Source: Denitrificimonas caeni DSM 24390
GTDB taxonomy: Bacteria; Pseudomonadota; Gammaproteobacteria; Pseudomonadales; Pseudomonadaceae
DNA: 64,000 bases
Direction: 5' to 3'
NCBI RefSeq assembly: GCF_000421765.1
Contig: NZ_ATXQ01000001.1
Location: forward strand, 434,001 to 498,000
The position numbers and the translations under genes were made by a program. The notes under the pieces were generated by a model. It was not told the DNA's origin. It saw nothing but the letters and a program-made list of their open reading frames with translations, and did not search any database. Positions 17,827 through 26,441 of the stretch are shown here, piece by piece; position 1 is the first letter of the stretch, and each line of letters opens with the position of its first letter.

Positions 17827-18591
17827 TTAAGCGCTCTCATCGCCAGCAAGCCAGATCAAGCTAGCAAAGCGTCCTGTCACAGGCTCTCTGCGATACGAGT
17901 AAAAACGTGGATCTGTGACTGTACAGAAACCGCCGCCATACACCGAAGTCACGCCACAAGACGCTAAGCGCAAGCGTGCCAACTGGTAAATATCGGCCAT
18001 CCAGCGCCCTGGATTGACGCTCGGGATAAAAGCTTGTGCCGTAATAGGATGCTGCTGAATAAACTGTTCGCGCACTTCAGCGCCCACTTCAAATGCAGCC
18101 GGACCAATAGCCGGACCAAGCCATGCGATAATCTGCGCCGGTGCAATGTGCATCGCCGCGACTGTCTTTTCCAACACCCCAGCGGCCAAACTGCGCCAGC
18201 CGGCGTGCGCTGCAGCAACGCAAGTTCCAGCCTGATCAGTAAAAAACACCGGCAAGCAATCAGCACTCATAATGCAGCAAGCAAGACCAACCTGCCGACT
18301 AACACTGGCATCAGCCGTTAGAACGTGCTCAGCATCTGCAATCACTACGCAATTGCCATGCACCTGATTGAGCCAAGCCGGCTGACACTGCAAAGTCTCA
18401 GCCAAATAAGTCCGATTCGCTTGAACAACCTCAAGCGAATCACCAACATGTGTGCCAAGGTTAAATTCAGCAAAAGGCCCCAAGCTCTCACCACCATTGC
18501 GCGTGGTAACGCAAGTGCGTACATTTTTTGGCGCCGGCCAATCGGGCGCAAGCCAGTCAAACGGCCACATGGAGGTAACTTTTTTATTCAT
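17827..18591 (-). CDS. pgeF: Peptidoglycan editing factor PgeF (YfiH, multicopper-like laccase fold)
   Basis: A 254-residue member of the YfiH/PgeF family. These enzymes remove aberrant L-Ser residues from peptidoglycan precursors in E. coli and also act as purine nucleoside phosphorylase/adenosine deaminase in some species. The metal-site motifs are present: FNLGTHVGD (His), the Cys in MSADCLPVFF, and AAHAGWRSLAAGV (His). The start is an ATG whose first bases overlap the rluD stop (ATGA), so translation is coupled to rluD. A WPFDWLAP start at an internal Met eight codons in is also possible. Confidence 0.9.
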   Translation of the reverse strand: MNKKVTSMWPFDWLAPDWPAPKNVRTCVTTRNGGESLGPFAEFNLGTHVGDSLEVVQANRTYLAETLQCQPAWLNQVHGNCVVIADAEHVLTADASVSRQVGLACCIMSADCLPVFFTDQAGTCVAAAHAGWRSLAAGVLEKTVAAMHIAPAQIIAWLGPAIGPAAFEVGAEVREQFIQQHPITAQAFIPSVNPGRWMADIYQLARLRLASCGVTSVYGGGFCTVTDPRFYSYRREPVTGRFASLIWLAGDESA

Positions 18592-19568
18592 CCCACAAAG
18601 GCTTCACGATCTTGGCGCAGCAAAGTCAGCAACCAGACAAAATCCTCAGGTAAAGGCGCTTCCCACTTCATGCGCTTACCAGTCACTGGATGATCTAACT
18701 CTAAGAAGCGTGCATGTAAGGCTTGACGAGGAAACTCTTTAAGCGCTAACAACATGGTTGGGTTGGCGGCTGGAGGAATACGAAAACGCCCACCATAAGC
18801 CGGATCACCAACCAATGGAAAACCCACATGCGCCATGTGCACACGTATCTGGTGAGTACGCCCCGTTTCTAACTTAACTCGGGTGTGCGTGTGTGAGCGA
18901 AAACGCTCTAGCACTCGATAATGACTGACTGCAGGCTTGCCACTTTCAATCACGGCCATACGCTGACGCTGCTGCCCATGACGCCCAATTGGTGCATCAA
19001 TAGTGGCGCCTGAGGTAATGACTCCAACCACTATCGCCTCATAGGTACGGCCAACGCTACGTGCCTGTAGCTGATCAACCAGACTGGTGTGCGCCTCAAG
19101 GGTTTTCGCCACCACCATTAAACCTGTGGTGTCTTTATCGAGGCGATGGACAATACCAGCACGCGGCACTTCAATTAAACCTGGCACATGAAACAGTAGC
19201 GCATTTAGTAAAGTGCCATCAGGGTGTCCGGCAGCCGGATGAACAACCAAGCCCGCTGGTTTATTTAAGACTAAAATATGCTCATCTTCATAGACAATAT
19301 CTAGGGCAATATCTTGCGCGACCCACTCACCTTGGACTTCACGTTCAGCCGTCAACTCAAGCTCAGAACCGCTATAGACGGTATCGCGCGGCCGCAACAC
19401 TTTGCCATCAACCGTCAAGCGGTTTTCTTTAATCCAAGTCGTTAAACGTGAGCGCGAATGCTCCGGGAACAACTGTGCTGCAACCTGATCTAAGCGTTGG
19501 CCACCCAGTTCACTTGGAACTTTTGCATACAATTGAATTGTTTCGTTGGTATTTGTTGGCATACTCAT
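18588..19568 (-). CDS. rluD: 23S rRNA pseudouridine synthase RluD
   Basis: RluD makes pseudouridines 1911, 1915 and 1917 in helix 69 of 23S rRNA. The 326-residue product equals the E. coli length. An N-terminal S4 RNA-binding domain (GGQRLDQVAAQLFPEHSRSRL at about 22-42) is followed by the RluA-type catalytic domain with HRLDKDTTGL; the catalytic Asp is about residue 144. The frame is open to 19658, but the ATG at 19568 gives the family length. It is coupled to pgeF and divergent from bamD, as in Pseudomonas. A perfect palindrome lies upstream. Confidence 0.95.
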   Translation of the reverse strand: MSMPTNTNETIQLYAKVPSELGGQRLDQVAAQLFPEHSRSRLTTWIKENRLTVDGKVLRPRDTVYSGSELELTAEREVQGEWVAQDIALDIVYEDEHILVLNKPAGLVVHPAAGHPDGTLLNALLFHVPGLIEVPRAGIVHRLDKDTTGLMVVAKTLEAHTSLVDQLQARSVGRTYEAIVVGVITSGATIDAPIGRHGQQRQRMAVIESGKPAVSHYRVLERFRSHTHTRVKLETGRTHQIRVHMAHVGFPLVGDPAYGGRFRIPPAANPTMLLALKEFPRQALHARFLELDHPVTGKRMKWEAPLPEDFVWLLTLLRQDREAFVG

Positions 19569-19631
19569 CAACAGAGAATGCGTAGGCTTTGGTTTCAAGC
19601 GCACGCTTGTGGTTAAATACAGCATAATTTG

Positions 19632-19651
19632 CCTCGAATCTAGATTCGAGG
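19632..19651. promoter_or_regulatory. Perfect 20-bp palindrome in the rluD/bamD divergent region
   Basis: The sequence CCTCGAATCTAGATTCGAGG is identical to its own reverse complement, with no spacer. It lies 64 bp upstream of the rluD start and 61 bp upstream of the bamD start. A TATAAC at 19659-19664 could be the -10 of bamD, placing the palindrome where an operator or activator site would be. No known regulator consensus is recognised, and a short cruciform is an alternative. Confidence 0.5.
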
Positions 19652-19712
19652 TGTTCACTATAACAGGTCAGCTCACTGCAAGTCAGCCGACCGTTTAACG
19701 GCGTACTCAATC

Positions 19713-20696
19713 ATGCATCTAAGGCATCTGCTATTTATCGCTCTTTTTACCTTATTAGGCGCCTGTGCGTCCAAGGATATTGATGAAAACCTAAGCGAGA
19801 CCGCGCTCTATCAACAAGCACAAACGGATCTTGATAACAAAAGCTATTCATCGGCAGTGAGCAAATTAAAAGCTTTAGAGTCTCGCTACCCTTTTGGTCG
19901 CTACGCTGAACAAGCTCAATTAGAGCTGATTTTTGCCTACTATAAGAATATGGAGCCAGAAGCGGTACGCGCCGCGGCTGATCGTTTTATCCGTCTACAC
20001 CCACAACATGCCAATGTTGACTACGCCTACTACATGAAGGGTTTAGCATCTTTTGATCAAGATCGTGGTTTATTAGCGCGTTTTCTACCATTGGATATGA
20101 CTCAGCGCGACCCCGGTGCTGCACGTGATTCTTATAACGAGTTTGCCCAACTCACCAACCGTTACCCCAATAGCCGTTATGCAGCCGATGCAAAACAACG
20201 CATGATCTACTTGCGCAACCTATTGGCAGCTTATGAAGTGCATGTTGCCCACTACTACCTAAAGCGCCAGTCTTATGTTGCCGCACTCAACCGTGGCCGT
20301 TATATCGTTGAAAACTTCCAAGAAACACCAGCAGTCGGTGATGGCTTAGCCATTATGACCGAGGCTTATCAACACTTAGCGCTAGATGATTTAGCGGCAA
20401 CCAGTCTAGAAGCCCTGAAAATAAACTATCCAGAACATCCAAGTTTAGCCAGTGGATCCTTTAAAGCACGCGAAAAAGACCTGGATAACCGTTCATGGAT
20501 AAGCAAAGCCACTTTAGGCTTTATTGGTAGCAACGATGATTTACGCCCGCAACAAACTCAAGCCAGCAAAGATGTGCTTCGTCAATACGAGAACGCTGCC
20601 GAAGAAATACCCGACAGTGTTCGCAGCGCAATTAACGATGAGCAACCCAAACGTAGCTGGCTTAACCGCTTAACCTTTGGTTTGCTGGGCAAATAA
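19713..20696 (+). CDS. bamD: Outer membrane assembly lipoprotein BamD
   Basis: BamD is the essential lipoprotein of the BAM complex that inserts beta-barrel proteins into the outer membrane. The 327-residue product has a lipoprotein signal peptide with lipobox LLGAC (Cys18), then five TPR-like repeats; clear family landmarks are [37 protein letters not shown] and [20 protein letters not shown]. As in other pseudomonads it carries a C-terminal extension of about 80 residues beyond the E. coli protein (245), rich in charged residues. It is divergent from rluD. The pilS/pilR genes I recall downstream in P. aeruginosa are not here; a glutathione peroxidase gene is. Confidence 0.95.
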   Translation: MHLRHLLFIALFTLLGACASKDIDENLSETALYQQAQTDLDNKSYSSAVSKLKALESRYPFGRYAEQAQLELIFAYYKNMEPEAVRAAADRFIRLHPQHANVDYAYYMKGLASFDQDRGLLARFLPLDMTQRDPGAARDSYNEFAQLTNRYPNSRYAADAKQRMIYLRNLLAAYEVHVAHYYLKRQSYVAALNRGRYIVENFQETPAVGDGLAIMTEAYQHLALDDLAATSLEALKINYPEHPSLASGSFKAREKDLDNRSWISKATLGFIGSNDDLRPQQTQASKDVLRQYENAAEEIPDSVRSAINDEQPKRSWLNRLTFGLLGK

Positions 20697-20720
20697 AAAC
20701 TTCATTGATCTGCGGAAAAT

Positions 20721-20749
20721 AAAAAGGAGGCCTGCAAGCCTCCTTTTTT
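20721..20749. terminator. Bidirectional intrinsic terminator between bamD and glutathione peroxidase
   Basis: AAAAAGGAGGC (20721-20731) pairs with GCCTCCTTTTT (20738-20748), loop of 6 nt, with A and T runs on opposite sides. It can serve both converging transcripts. Confidence 0.9.
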
Positions 20750-20764
20750 ATGACTCATGTTTTG

Positions 20765-21259
20765 CTAGCCAGCATTTATCGCCAGCTCATTCTCAATGGC
20801 TTCAATCAACTGATTATCATCAGGTTCTGTGCGTGGTGAGAATCGCGCTAAAACCTGCCCCTGCCCACTGACTAAAAATTTTTCAAAATTCCAAGTAATT
20901 TCGCCCGGAAATTCAGCGCCCTCACCGGCTAACAAGCGGTACAGTGGATGGTTCCCAGCACCATTAATTTGCAACTTCTCTGTTAAAGGAAAAGTCACAC
21001 CAAAGCGTTCAGTACAGAATGTTTGAATCTCTTGTGCACTGCCCGGTTCTTGCTTACCAAACTGATTACACGGCACACCTAATACACTAAAGCCGTTGTC
21101 TTTATAGCGCTCATAAAGTGCTTGCAAAGCAATGTACTGCTTGGTTAAACCACATTCAGAGGCAACGTTTACAACCAGTAGCAAACGTCCTGTAAATTGC
21201 GCCATAGGCAACTCACTACCATCCAATGCCTTGAGTGTTAAAGCATGAAACGCACTCAT
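20765..21259 (-). CDS. Glutathione peroxidase family protein (Cys type)
   Basis: A 164-residue thiol peroxidase of the GPx family, which reduces hydrogen peroxide and organic hydroperoxides. The catalytic tetrad can be seen: Cys36 in NVASECGLT, Gln70 in CNQFGKQEPG, Trp123 and Asn124 in TWNFEKFLV. A Cys in FCTERFG could serve as resolving residue, so thioredoxin may be the true reductant, as in many bacterial GPx proteins (inference). No signal peptide, so cytoplasmic. AGGAGA lies a few bases upstream of the ATG at 21259. Confidence 0.9.
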   Translation of the reverse strand: MSAFHALTLKALDGSELPMAQFTGRLLLVVNVASECGLTKQYIALQALYERYKDNGFSVLGVPCNQFGKQEPGSAQEIQTFCTERFGVTFPLTEKLQINGAGNHPLYRLLAGEGAEFPGEITWNFEKFLVSGQGQVLARFSPRTEPDDNQLIEAIENELAINAG

Positions 21260-21716
21260 AAAAGCTCTCTCCTACCGCAGGCATACCTGCTTGTGCAAAT
21301 GCTCAGCGTAAAATCCAAACAATAAGATAATTTCAAGCCTATAGCATAACCTAACTCGTCCTTAGAGGTTGTTGTGCGGATACAAAAAAGGAGCAATCTT
21401 TGTAGATGCTCCTTTAATGCCGCCCTAATCAGCAGTTGTGCTGCTGGTTCAATCGATCCCAGAGTGAAGTGATCGAGCTTGCTAGAAAACGCTCGGTAAA
21501 GCGTGTTCAGTTAGGCATTCTCGGTAAAGATTGCGCTAATGATGGGCTCATTTGTTATACAAGCTGTGAACTTGGCTTTATTGTACAAAACACACATCAG
21601 CTAATGTTTGCAAAGATCGCCATAAAAAATAAAAACCAGCAATAAAAAACCACAAAAACTAAATCTTAAGCAATAATATTTAAAATATATCTAAACATCA
21701 CTAAAACGAGGCTTAA
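21260..21716. other. 457-bp gap between glutathione peroxidase and Lrp-type genes
   Basis: No supported gene. The left part holds the upstream region of the peroxidase gene, including a GCAGG/CCTGC hairpin at 21277-21290. The middle holds a terminator-like stem facing left. The right ~120 bp is very AT-rich and leads into the regulator gene, whose start has GAGG six bases upstream; this fits an autoregulated Lrp-type promoter. A 69-codon open frame at 21436-21645 has no family resemblance and is not called. Confidence 0.6.
21384..21415 (-). terminator. Orphan terminator-like hairpin facing left
   Basis: AAAGGAGCA (21387-21395) pairs with TGCTCCTTT (21407-21415). On the minus strand the stem is followed by a run of six T residues. 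No minus-strand gene lies immediately upstream of it, so what it would terminate is unclear: possibly an unannotated small RNA. Confidence 0.55.
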
Positions 21717-22196
21717 ATGGACAGACTTGATCGCTACGACTTACGCATCTTGCAAGAACTGCAGCACGATGCGCGCCTATCCAACCAAGAACTAGCAGAG
21801 CGTATCGGTTTATCAGCATCGCCCTGCTCGCGTCGAGTAAAAGCCTTAGAGGATGAAGGCTATATCCGTAAGCAGGTCGCCTTACTGGACCGTAAAAAAC
21901 TAGGCTTAACCTTAACAGCTTACGTATTAATCGGCATGGATCGCCACACTCCAGAGCGTTTTGAAAACTTTCAAAAGCACATCTGTCAATGGCCTGAAGT
22001 GCTCGAATGCAGCCTCATCACTGGCATGGATGCAGACTACCAACTTAAAGTTATAGTCCCAGATATGGACCACTACCAAAAGTTCTTACTGGAAAAGCTC
22101 ACCCGCATTGAGGGCGTCACCAGTGTGCGCTCAAGCTTCGTTCTCAATCATGTGCAATTATCCACAGCTTTACCACTCACTCATTTGCACCTATAG
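21717..22196 (+). CDS. Lrp/AsnC family transcriptional regulator
   Basis: A 159-residue regulator of the feast/famine family. Residues 1-60 form the winged helix-turn-helix (LDRYDLRILQELQHDARLS, then LAERIGLSASPCSRRVKALEDEGYI). The RAM ligand-binding domain follows, with the conserved VLECSLITGMDADYQLKVIVPDMDHY. Members bind amino acids and form octamers, and control amino acid metabolism. The wide AT-rich region upstream fits autoregulation. The neighbours give no hint of the target. The frame is followed by a DUF2788 gene with its own promoter. Confidence 0.88.
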   Translation: MDRLDRYDLRILQELQHDARLSNQELAERIGLSASPCSRRVKALEDEGYIRKQVALLDRKKLGLTLTAYVLIGMDRHTPERFENFQKHICQWPEVLECSLITGMDADYQLKVIVPDMDHYQKFLLEKLTRIEGVTSVRSSFVLNHVQLSTALPLTHLHL

Positions 22197-22261
22197 ACGA
22201 GCAAGCGCTGCTTGCAACCCAGCGCACTGGGTAACTTTCGCAGAACAATCAGGCTTCACAA

Positions 22262-22290
22262 CTGACATTGTAGTACTTTTAACGTATAAT
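22262..22290 (+). promoter_or_regulatory. Sigma-70 promoter for the DUF2788 gene
   Basis: CTGACA (22262-22267) and a perfect TATAAT (22285-22290) are separated by 17 bp. The pair lies 62 bp upstream of the DUF2788 start codon. Confidence 0.65.
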
Positions 22291-22351
22291 CTTGGTCCTC
22301 ATGCTGCAGATCAATAAGTAATATGTGCTTGTTGTACTAGGTAGGGTAGCT

Positions 22352-22552
22352 ATGGAAACTGAAGTATTTGAAGAGCTAATGATGACCGTCTTAGTCGGTG
22401 GTCTCATATTATTTATGGCTTTTATAGTTTGGGATTTGGCCAAAAAATCTAAAGCAGGTCGCTATGGCACTGCAGTGCTGTTTTTTGCACTAGGTCTCGG
22501 TGTGCTTGGTTTTATTATTAAAACTGTAGTGATTGCCGTCAAAGGCCTATAA
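22352..22552 (+). CDS. DUF2788 small membrane protein
   Basis: A 66-residue protein with two hydrophobic segments (about 12-29 and 41-62) joined by the basic loop KKSKAGRYG. It matches DUF2788, a small inner membrane family of pseudomonads with no known function. The ATG at 22352 (METEVFEEL) is preferred over the upstream frame start at 22325, because the family begins with this acidic helix. It has its own promoter and is followed by the globin gene after 85 bp. Confidence 0.75.
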   Translation: METEVFEELMMTVLVGGLILFMAFIVWDLAKKSKAGRYGTAVLFFALGLGVLGFIIKTVVIAVKGL

Positions 22553-22637
22553 ATCCCTCGACACCACATACTATTTACTGCATCGCTAACCACACTTTTC
22601 TCGCGTTTATTTTAATATATCTCCAAGGACAACCTGA

Positions 22638-23030
22638 ATGAAAGCTGCTGATATCGTTATGCAGAGCTATGGCCGCTGCTGTGCAAACGATGGTTTTTTC
22701 GACTCGTTTTACGACCATTTCCTTGCAACTTCACCGGAAGTTCGTGATAAGTTTGCTAACACTAATATGGCGGGGCAAAAGTTACTGTTGCGTCAAGGCA
22801 TTTTGAATGTCGTTCTATACGCTCGCGGCATGCCTGGCACCAAACTCAAAGCGCTCGGCTGCTCACATTCACGTAAGGGCTTGAATATTCGCCCAGAACT
22901 TTACACGCTTTGGTTTAATGCACTCGCGGCAACGATTCGTGAACATGATAAAGAATGCACAGCAGAGACAATGCAAGCATGGCGCGAAGTAGTGAACAAA
23001 AGCGTCGAAGTCATTGTTGCTGAATACTAA
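22638..23030 (+). CDS. Single-domain globin
   Basis: A 130-residue haem-binding globin. The N-terminal helices (IVMQSYGRCCANDGFFDSFYDHFLATSPEVRDKF) and the LLLRQGILNVV E-helix fit bacterial single-domain globins. The proximal His is most likely in GCSHSRKGLNIRPELY, near residue 77, and the WREVV helix closes the fold. Such globins bind oxygen or nitric oxide and may help in NO detoxification, but no reductase domain is fused. The ATG at 22638 has CAAGGA upstream. The next gene, rluE, is convergent. Confidence 0.82.
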   Translation: MKAADIVMQSYGRCCANDGFFDSFYDHFLATSPEVRDKFANTNMAGQKLLLRQGILNVVLYARGMPGTKLKALGCSHSRKGLNIRPELYTLWFNALAATIREHDKECTAETMQAWREVVNKSVEVIVAEY

Positions 23031-23047
23031 CGGCAAAAGCAATTAAG

Positions 23048-23076
23048 TAGTGGGTAGTGCAAGACACTGCCCACTA
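23048..23076. terminator. Hairpin between convergent globin and rluE genes
   Basis: TAGTGGGTAGTG (23048-23059) pairs with CACTGCCCACTA (23065-23076) over a 5-nt loop with one T-G pair. No long T-run follows on either strand. Confidence 0.45.
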
Positions 23077-23102
23077 GCCTTAAACAGCACACCCTGAACG
23101 AC

Positions 23103-23747
23103 TCAAACAGGCATTTCAAGCTCGCGCCACTGCCCACTGGGCAAGTCAGCCAAACACCAATCACCAATCTGTACTCGAACTAGACGTAACGTTGGCAATC
23201 CCACTGCTGCTGTCATCCGTCGCACTTGTCGATTACGACCTTCATAAATAGTCAGCTGCAGCCATGCCGTGGGGATATTTTTGCGTTCACGCACAGGTGG
23301 ATTACGCGCCCAAAGTTTAGGCTCAGCAATCAATTGAGCCTGTGCGGGTGCTGTTAAGCCATCCTTTAGTTCAACACCCTCACGCAAGCATTGTAGCTGC
23401 TGAACATCTGGCTGCCCCTCAACTTGCACCCAGTAGACCTTGTGTAACTTATACTTCGGATCAGAAATTCTTGCCTGCAAGCGTCCACTGTTTGTGAGCA
23501 GCACTAAGCCTTCACTGTCGCGATCTAAACGCCCCGCAGGGTAGACATCAGCTACCGGCACGTAGTCTTTAAGCGTCGCCCGCCCCAGCTCATCGGTAAA
23601 CTGGGTTAACACATCATAAGGCTTATTCAGCATCAGCAAGCGCGGCTGCAGTGGCTCCAGCTTCTGCGGCTTAGCCTTGGCTCGAGTGTGAGACGAAAAA
23701 GCACTTTTCGGATGTGATTTCGTATAGGTTTTAATCGGCTTTTTCAA
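23103..23747 (-). CDS. rluE: 23S rRNA pseudouridine synthase RluE
   Basis: RluE forms pseudouridine 2457 in 23S rRNA. The 214-residue protein starts with a basic, poorly conserved tail of about 35 residues, then the RsuA/RluE catalytic domain: MLNKPYDVLTQF, PAGRLDRDSEGLVLLT with the catalytic Asp at about 75, and the closing IYEGRNRQVRRMTAAVGLPTLRLVRVQIG. There is no S4 domain, as expected for RluE. A flavodoxin gene ends 8 bp upstream on the same strand, so the two may be co-transcribed. Confidence 0.92.
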   Translation of the reverse strand: MKKPIKTYTKSHPKSAFSSHTRAKAKPQKLEPLQPRLLMLNKPYDVLTQFTDELGRATLKDYVPVADVYPAGRLDRDSEGLVLLTNSGRLQARISDPKYKLHKVYWVQVEGQPDVQQLQCLREGVELKDGLTAPAQAQLIAEPKLWARNPPVRERKNIPTAWLQLTIYEGRNRQVRRMTAAVGLPTLRLVRVQIGDWCLADLPSGQWRELEMPV

Positions 23748-23755
23748 TGCACAAC

Positions 23756-24214
23756 CTAAACTGTCAAGCTGGCAATAAACTCAATCAGCCATGGTTCTGC
23801 ATCGCGTTCTGGCGTCACCGTCTCGCTGGCATCCAGGCGTAACATGTCTTGCACTTCCACGACACCCAACTCTGCATAGAGCTCACGAATCATCTCGCCG
23901 CCCGCACAAAAATCATCGCCATAACAGGCATCGCCTAAACCAATCACCCCACCAAGCAAGCCATGCCACTGCGGGGCTTTCTCACGCAGAGCACTAACCA
24001 AGGGCTGTAAATTCTCCGGCAGCTCCCCCATCCCAGTGGTTGAGGTAATGAACAACAGTGCATCTGGCTCTAAAGCCACTAACTCAGCATAAGAGATACG
24101 TGGTTGATAAGTGACATTCAGCCCTGCCTCAGCACATAACTGCGCGGCGTGATGTGCCACATCTTCAGCAGCACCAAACACAGTACCAGAAACAATTACC
24201 AGGTTAATTGTCAT
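23756..24214 (-). CDS. Flavodoxin-like protein (MioC type)
   Basis: A 152-residue flavodoxin-fold protein that should bind FMN. The phosphate-binding loop is SGTVFGAAEDVA (residues about 8-19); the second loop is TSTTGMGELPENL and the third GLGDACYGDDFCAGG. It resembles MioC and related short-chain flavodoxins that act as one-electron carriers. In Pseudomonas I recall a flavodoxin in the same place, divergent from folM. The ATG at 24214 (MTINLVIVSGTV) is chosen; the longer frame would place residues before the first beta strand. Confidence 0.85.
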   Translation of the reverse strand: MTINLVIVSGTVFGAAEDVAHHAAQLCAEAGLNVTYQPRISYAELVALEPDALLFITSTTGMGELPENLQPLVSALREKAPQWHGLLGGVIGLGDACYGDDFCAGGEMIRELYAELGVVEVQDMLRLDASETVTPERDAEPWLIEFIASLTV

Positions 24215-24432
24215 GCTCAGCAACAGCCTCATCAATATAAAAAAGTAAGCTAGGGTCAAAAACCAGAATAATTTCCATCATAACAAGAAATGACCAAGCT
24301 GTAATAAAAGCTATACACCTAGACTTTGTAGGTTGTACAAATCTTCACTCTAGTATAACTTTATCAACCTTTAGTAGCACCGCTTGATATAAGACATTGC
24401 CACTCGTCACAGAACCCGATAAGGCCAATACG

Positions 24433-25137
24433 ATGCAAAGTAACGCTCCCATCCTAATAACCGGTGCCAGTCAGCGACTGGGCCTGCACTGTGTTAAGCG
24501 TTTTTTAGCTGCGGGCCAGCCAATCATTATCAGTTATCGACAAGAGCGCGATGAACTCAATGAGCTGCGTGAGCTGGGCGTGCAGTGTATTCAAGCCGAC
24601 TTTGCTAACGAGCAAGGTATTTTAGATTTTATTGCAAAAATCAAACAAACAACGTCTTCTCTGCGCGCCATTATCCATAATGCTTCACTATGGATTGCAG
24701 AAAACGGTGCTGATGCTAGCGCTTTTATGCAAATGGTCAATGTCCATGTTCTTGCGCCCTACTTAATCAATGAGCATTGCGCTTCTTTACTGATGCAGTC
24801 GGACAAGGCTGATATCATTCATATAACTGACGATGTAATCCGCAAAGGTAGCGCTAAACGTATCGCTTACAGCGCAAGCAAAGCAGGCCTGGACAATCTC
24901 ACTCTATCTTTTGCCGCGCGCTTAGCGCCGCACATTAAGGTGAACGCTCTAGCACCTGCGCTGATCATGCTACACCCTGATGATGATGAAAATTACCAAC
25001 GTCACGCGATGGCAAAATCTGTAATGGGCAGCGTGCCGGGCCCAGAAGTTATTTACCAAAGCCTGCGTTACTTACTTGATACGCCTTATGTGACAGGCAC
25101 AACCCTTACTGTTAATGGCGGCCGGCATCTAAAATGA
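24433..25137 (+). CDS. folM: Dihydromonapterin reductase FolM (short-chain dehydrogenase)
   Basis: A 234-residue short-chain dehydrogenase. FolM reduces dihydromonapterin to tetrahydromonapterin with NADPH; in Pseudomonas this is the cofactor of phenylalanine hydroxylase. The nucleotide-binding motif is TGASQRLG near the N-terminus; the catalytic Tyr/Lys pair is [12 protein letters not shown]; the C-terminus closes [15 protein letters not shown]. folE and folX follow directly, completing the route from GTP. The ATG at 24433 is chosen; the frame opens at a TTG 36 bp upstream. Divergent from the flavodoxin gene. Confidence 0.9.
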   Translation: MQSNAPILITGASQRLGLHCVKRFLAAGQPIIISYRQERDELNELRELGVQCIQADFANEQGILDFIAKIKQTTSSLRAIIHNASLWIAENGADASAFMQMVNVHVLAPYLINEHCASLLMQSDKADIIHITDDVIRKGSAKRIAYSASKAGLDNLTLSFAARLAPHIKVNALAPALIMLHPDDDENYQRHAMAKSVMGSVPGPEVIYQSLRYLLDTPYVTGTTLTVNGGRHLK

Positions 25138-25159
25138 TGCAAGGCTTGGAGAGCTGATA

Positions 25160-25717
25160 ATGTGTGATGACTTAAGTAAACACTACCATGAAATTTTAGT
25201 CGGTCTAGGTGAAAACCCTGAGCGCGAAGGTTTACTCGACACCCCAAAGCGAGCCGCCAAAGCGATGCAGTATCTGTGCAATGGCTATGAAAAAAATCTT
25301 GATGAAATCGTCAACGGCGCACTGTTTGAATCATCCAGTGACGAAATGGTGATTGTGCGTGATATCGAGCTGTACTCTTTATGCGAGCACCACATGCTGC
25401 CCTTTATCGGTAAAGCCCACGTTGCCTACATCCCGACTGGAAAAGTACTGGGCTTATCTAAAGTGGCACGTATTGTGGATATGTACGCGCGCCGCTTACA
25501 GATCCAAGAAAACCTAACCCGTCAAATTGCTGATGCCGTGCAGAAAGTAACCGGCGCTGCTGGCGTTGCTGTGGTGATCGAAGCCAAGCACATGTGCATG
25601 ATGATGCGCGGCGTAGAAAAGCAAAACTCAGTGATGACATCATCGGCAATGCTCGGGGCATTTCGTAACTCTGGCACGACTCGCCAAGAATTTCTGCAAC
25701 TTATTCGGAGTCACTAA
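25160..25717 (+). CDS. folE: GTP cyclohydrolase I (FolE)
   Basis: FolE converts GTP to 7,8-dihydroneopterin triphosphate, the first pterin step. The 185-residue product has the zinc ligands Cys75 and His78 ([10 protein letters not shown]) and Cys146 (KHMCMMMRG), and the [17 protein letters not shown] helix. It sits between folM and folX, so this copy most likely feeds tetrahydromonapterin synthesis; pseudomonads often carry a second folE for folate. GAGAG lies upstream of the ATG at 25160. Confidence 0.95.
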   Translation: MCDDLSKHYHEILVGLGENPEREGLLDTPKRAAKAMQYLCNGYEKNLDEIVNGALFESSSDEMVIVRDIELYSLCEHHMLPFIGKAHVAYIPTGKVLGLSKVARIVDMYARRLQIQENLTRQIADAVQKVTGAAGVAVVIEAKHMCMMMRGVEKQNSVMTSSAMLGAFRNSGTTRQEFLQLIRSH

Positions 25718-25720
25718 TCT

Positions 25721-26113
25721 ATGGCACGCTTAGAACCGGGCATGGCGCGCATTCGCATTAAAAATCTGCGTTTACGCACCTACATTGGCATCAATGAAGA
25801 TGAGATACGTAACAAACAAGATATTTTAATCAACGTCACCCTGTTCTACCCGGCTGAAGATGCTGTGCAAATTAACGACATCAATCATGCACTGAATTAC
25901 CGCACTATCACTAAAGAGATTATTCAGTACGTGGAGGAAAATCGCTTTGCGCTACTCGAGCGTTTAACTCAAGATGTCCTCGACTGCGTGATGCGTCACG
26001 AACAAGTGCGTTACGCCGAAGTCGAAGTCGACAAGCCGCACGCACTGCGTTTTTCAGAGTCAGTGTCAATTACTCTGACGGCACACCGCAGCGTAAACAA
26101 TGACAGTAACTGA
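25721..26113 (+). CDS. folX: Dihydroneopterin triphosphate 2'-epimerase FolX
   Basis: FolX epimerises dihydroneopterin triphosphate to dihydromonapterin triphosphate. The 130-residue protein is a FolB-like tunnelling fold with [19 protein letters not shown] near the start, the [22 protein letters not shown] helix with its catalytic-site Glu, and [22 protein letters not shown]. It starts 3 bp after the folE stop and overlaps the next gene by 14 bp, so folM-folE-folX and the HopJ-like gene form one tight operon. Confidence 0.92.
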   Translation: MARLEPGMARIRIKNLRLRTYIGINEDEIRNKQDILINVTLFYPAEDAVQINDINHALNYRTITKEIIQYVEENRFALLERLTQDVLDCVMRHEQVRYAEVEVDKPHALRFSESVSITLTAHRSVNNDSN

Positions 26114-26441
26114 GTTTCTGCAAGCCATTAAACAGCCAGAGCATCGCTTTGCCGACACTTTGGCTTTTATTGATGCGAACTATCAGTACACAGCCTGCGC
26201 TTTTGAGAATGCAGGCCTGCATAACGCTGCCGGTAGTAATCAAGGTTCTTGTAAAATCTTCGGCTTAGCCTTACTTGAGAATCTCAGCACGCATGATGCT
26301 TTATTGGCCTTTGGTGAACATTACCGTCACGTCCTGGCAACGCCGGACGGCAGCGACCATGCCAATATTCGTCAACTGCTCAAGCACGGATTAGAGTCCG
26401 TGCACTTTAATCAACTGCCTCTAAGCAGGCTTGTTGTCTAA
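26100..26441 (+). CDS. HopJ type III effector family protein
   Basis: A 113-residue protein of the HopJ family: [15 protein letters not shown] start ([25 protein letters not shown]), then [14 protein letters not shown] and [26 protein letters not shown]. Despite the name, homologues are common in non-pathogens, including next to folX in Pseudomonas, so an effector role is doubtful and the function is unknown. It overlaps folX by 14 bp. Its 3' end overlaps the 3' end of the opposite-strand gene rsmI by 21 bp. Confidence 0.8.
   Translation: MTVTEFLQAIKQPEHRFADTLAFIDANYQYTACAFENAGLHNAAGSNQGSCKIFGLALLENLSTHDALLAFGEHYRHVLATPDGSDHANIRQLLKHGLESVHFNQLPLSRLVV

Noticed and set aside
21436..21645. 69-codon open frame upstream of the Lrp-type gene
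   Set aside because: No family resemblance, no good ribosome binding site, and it runs across the AT-rich regulatory region of the regulator gene.
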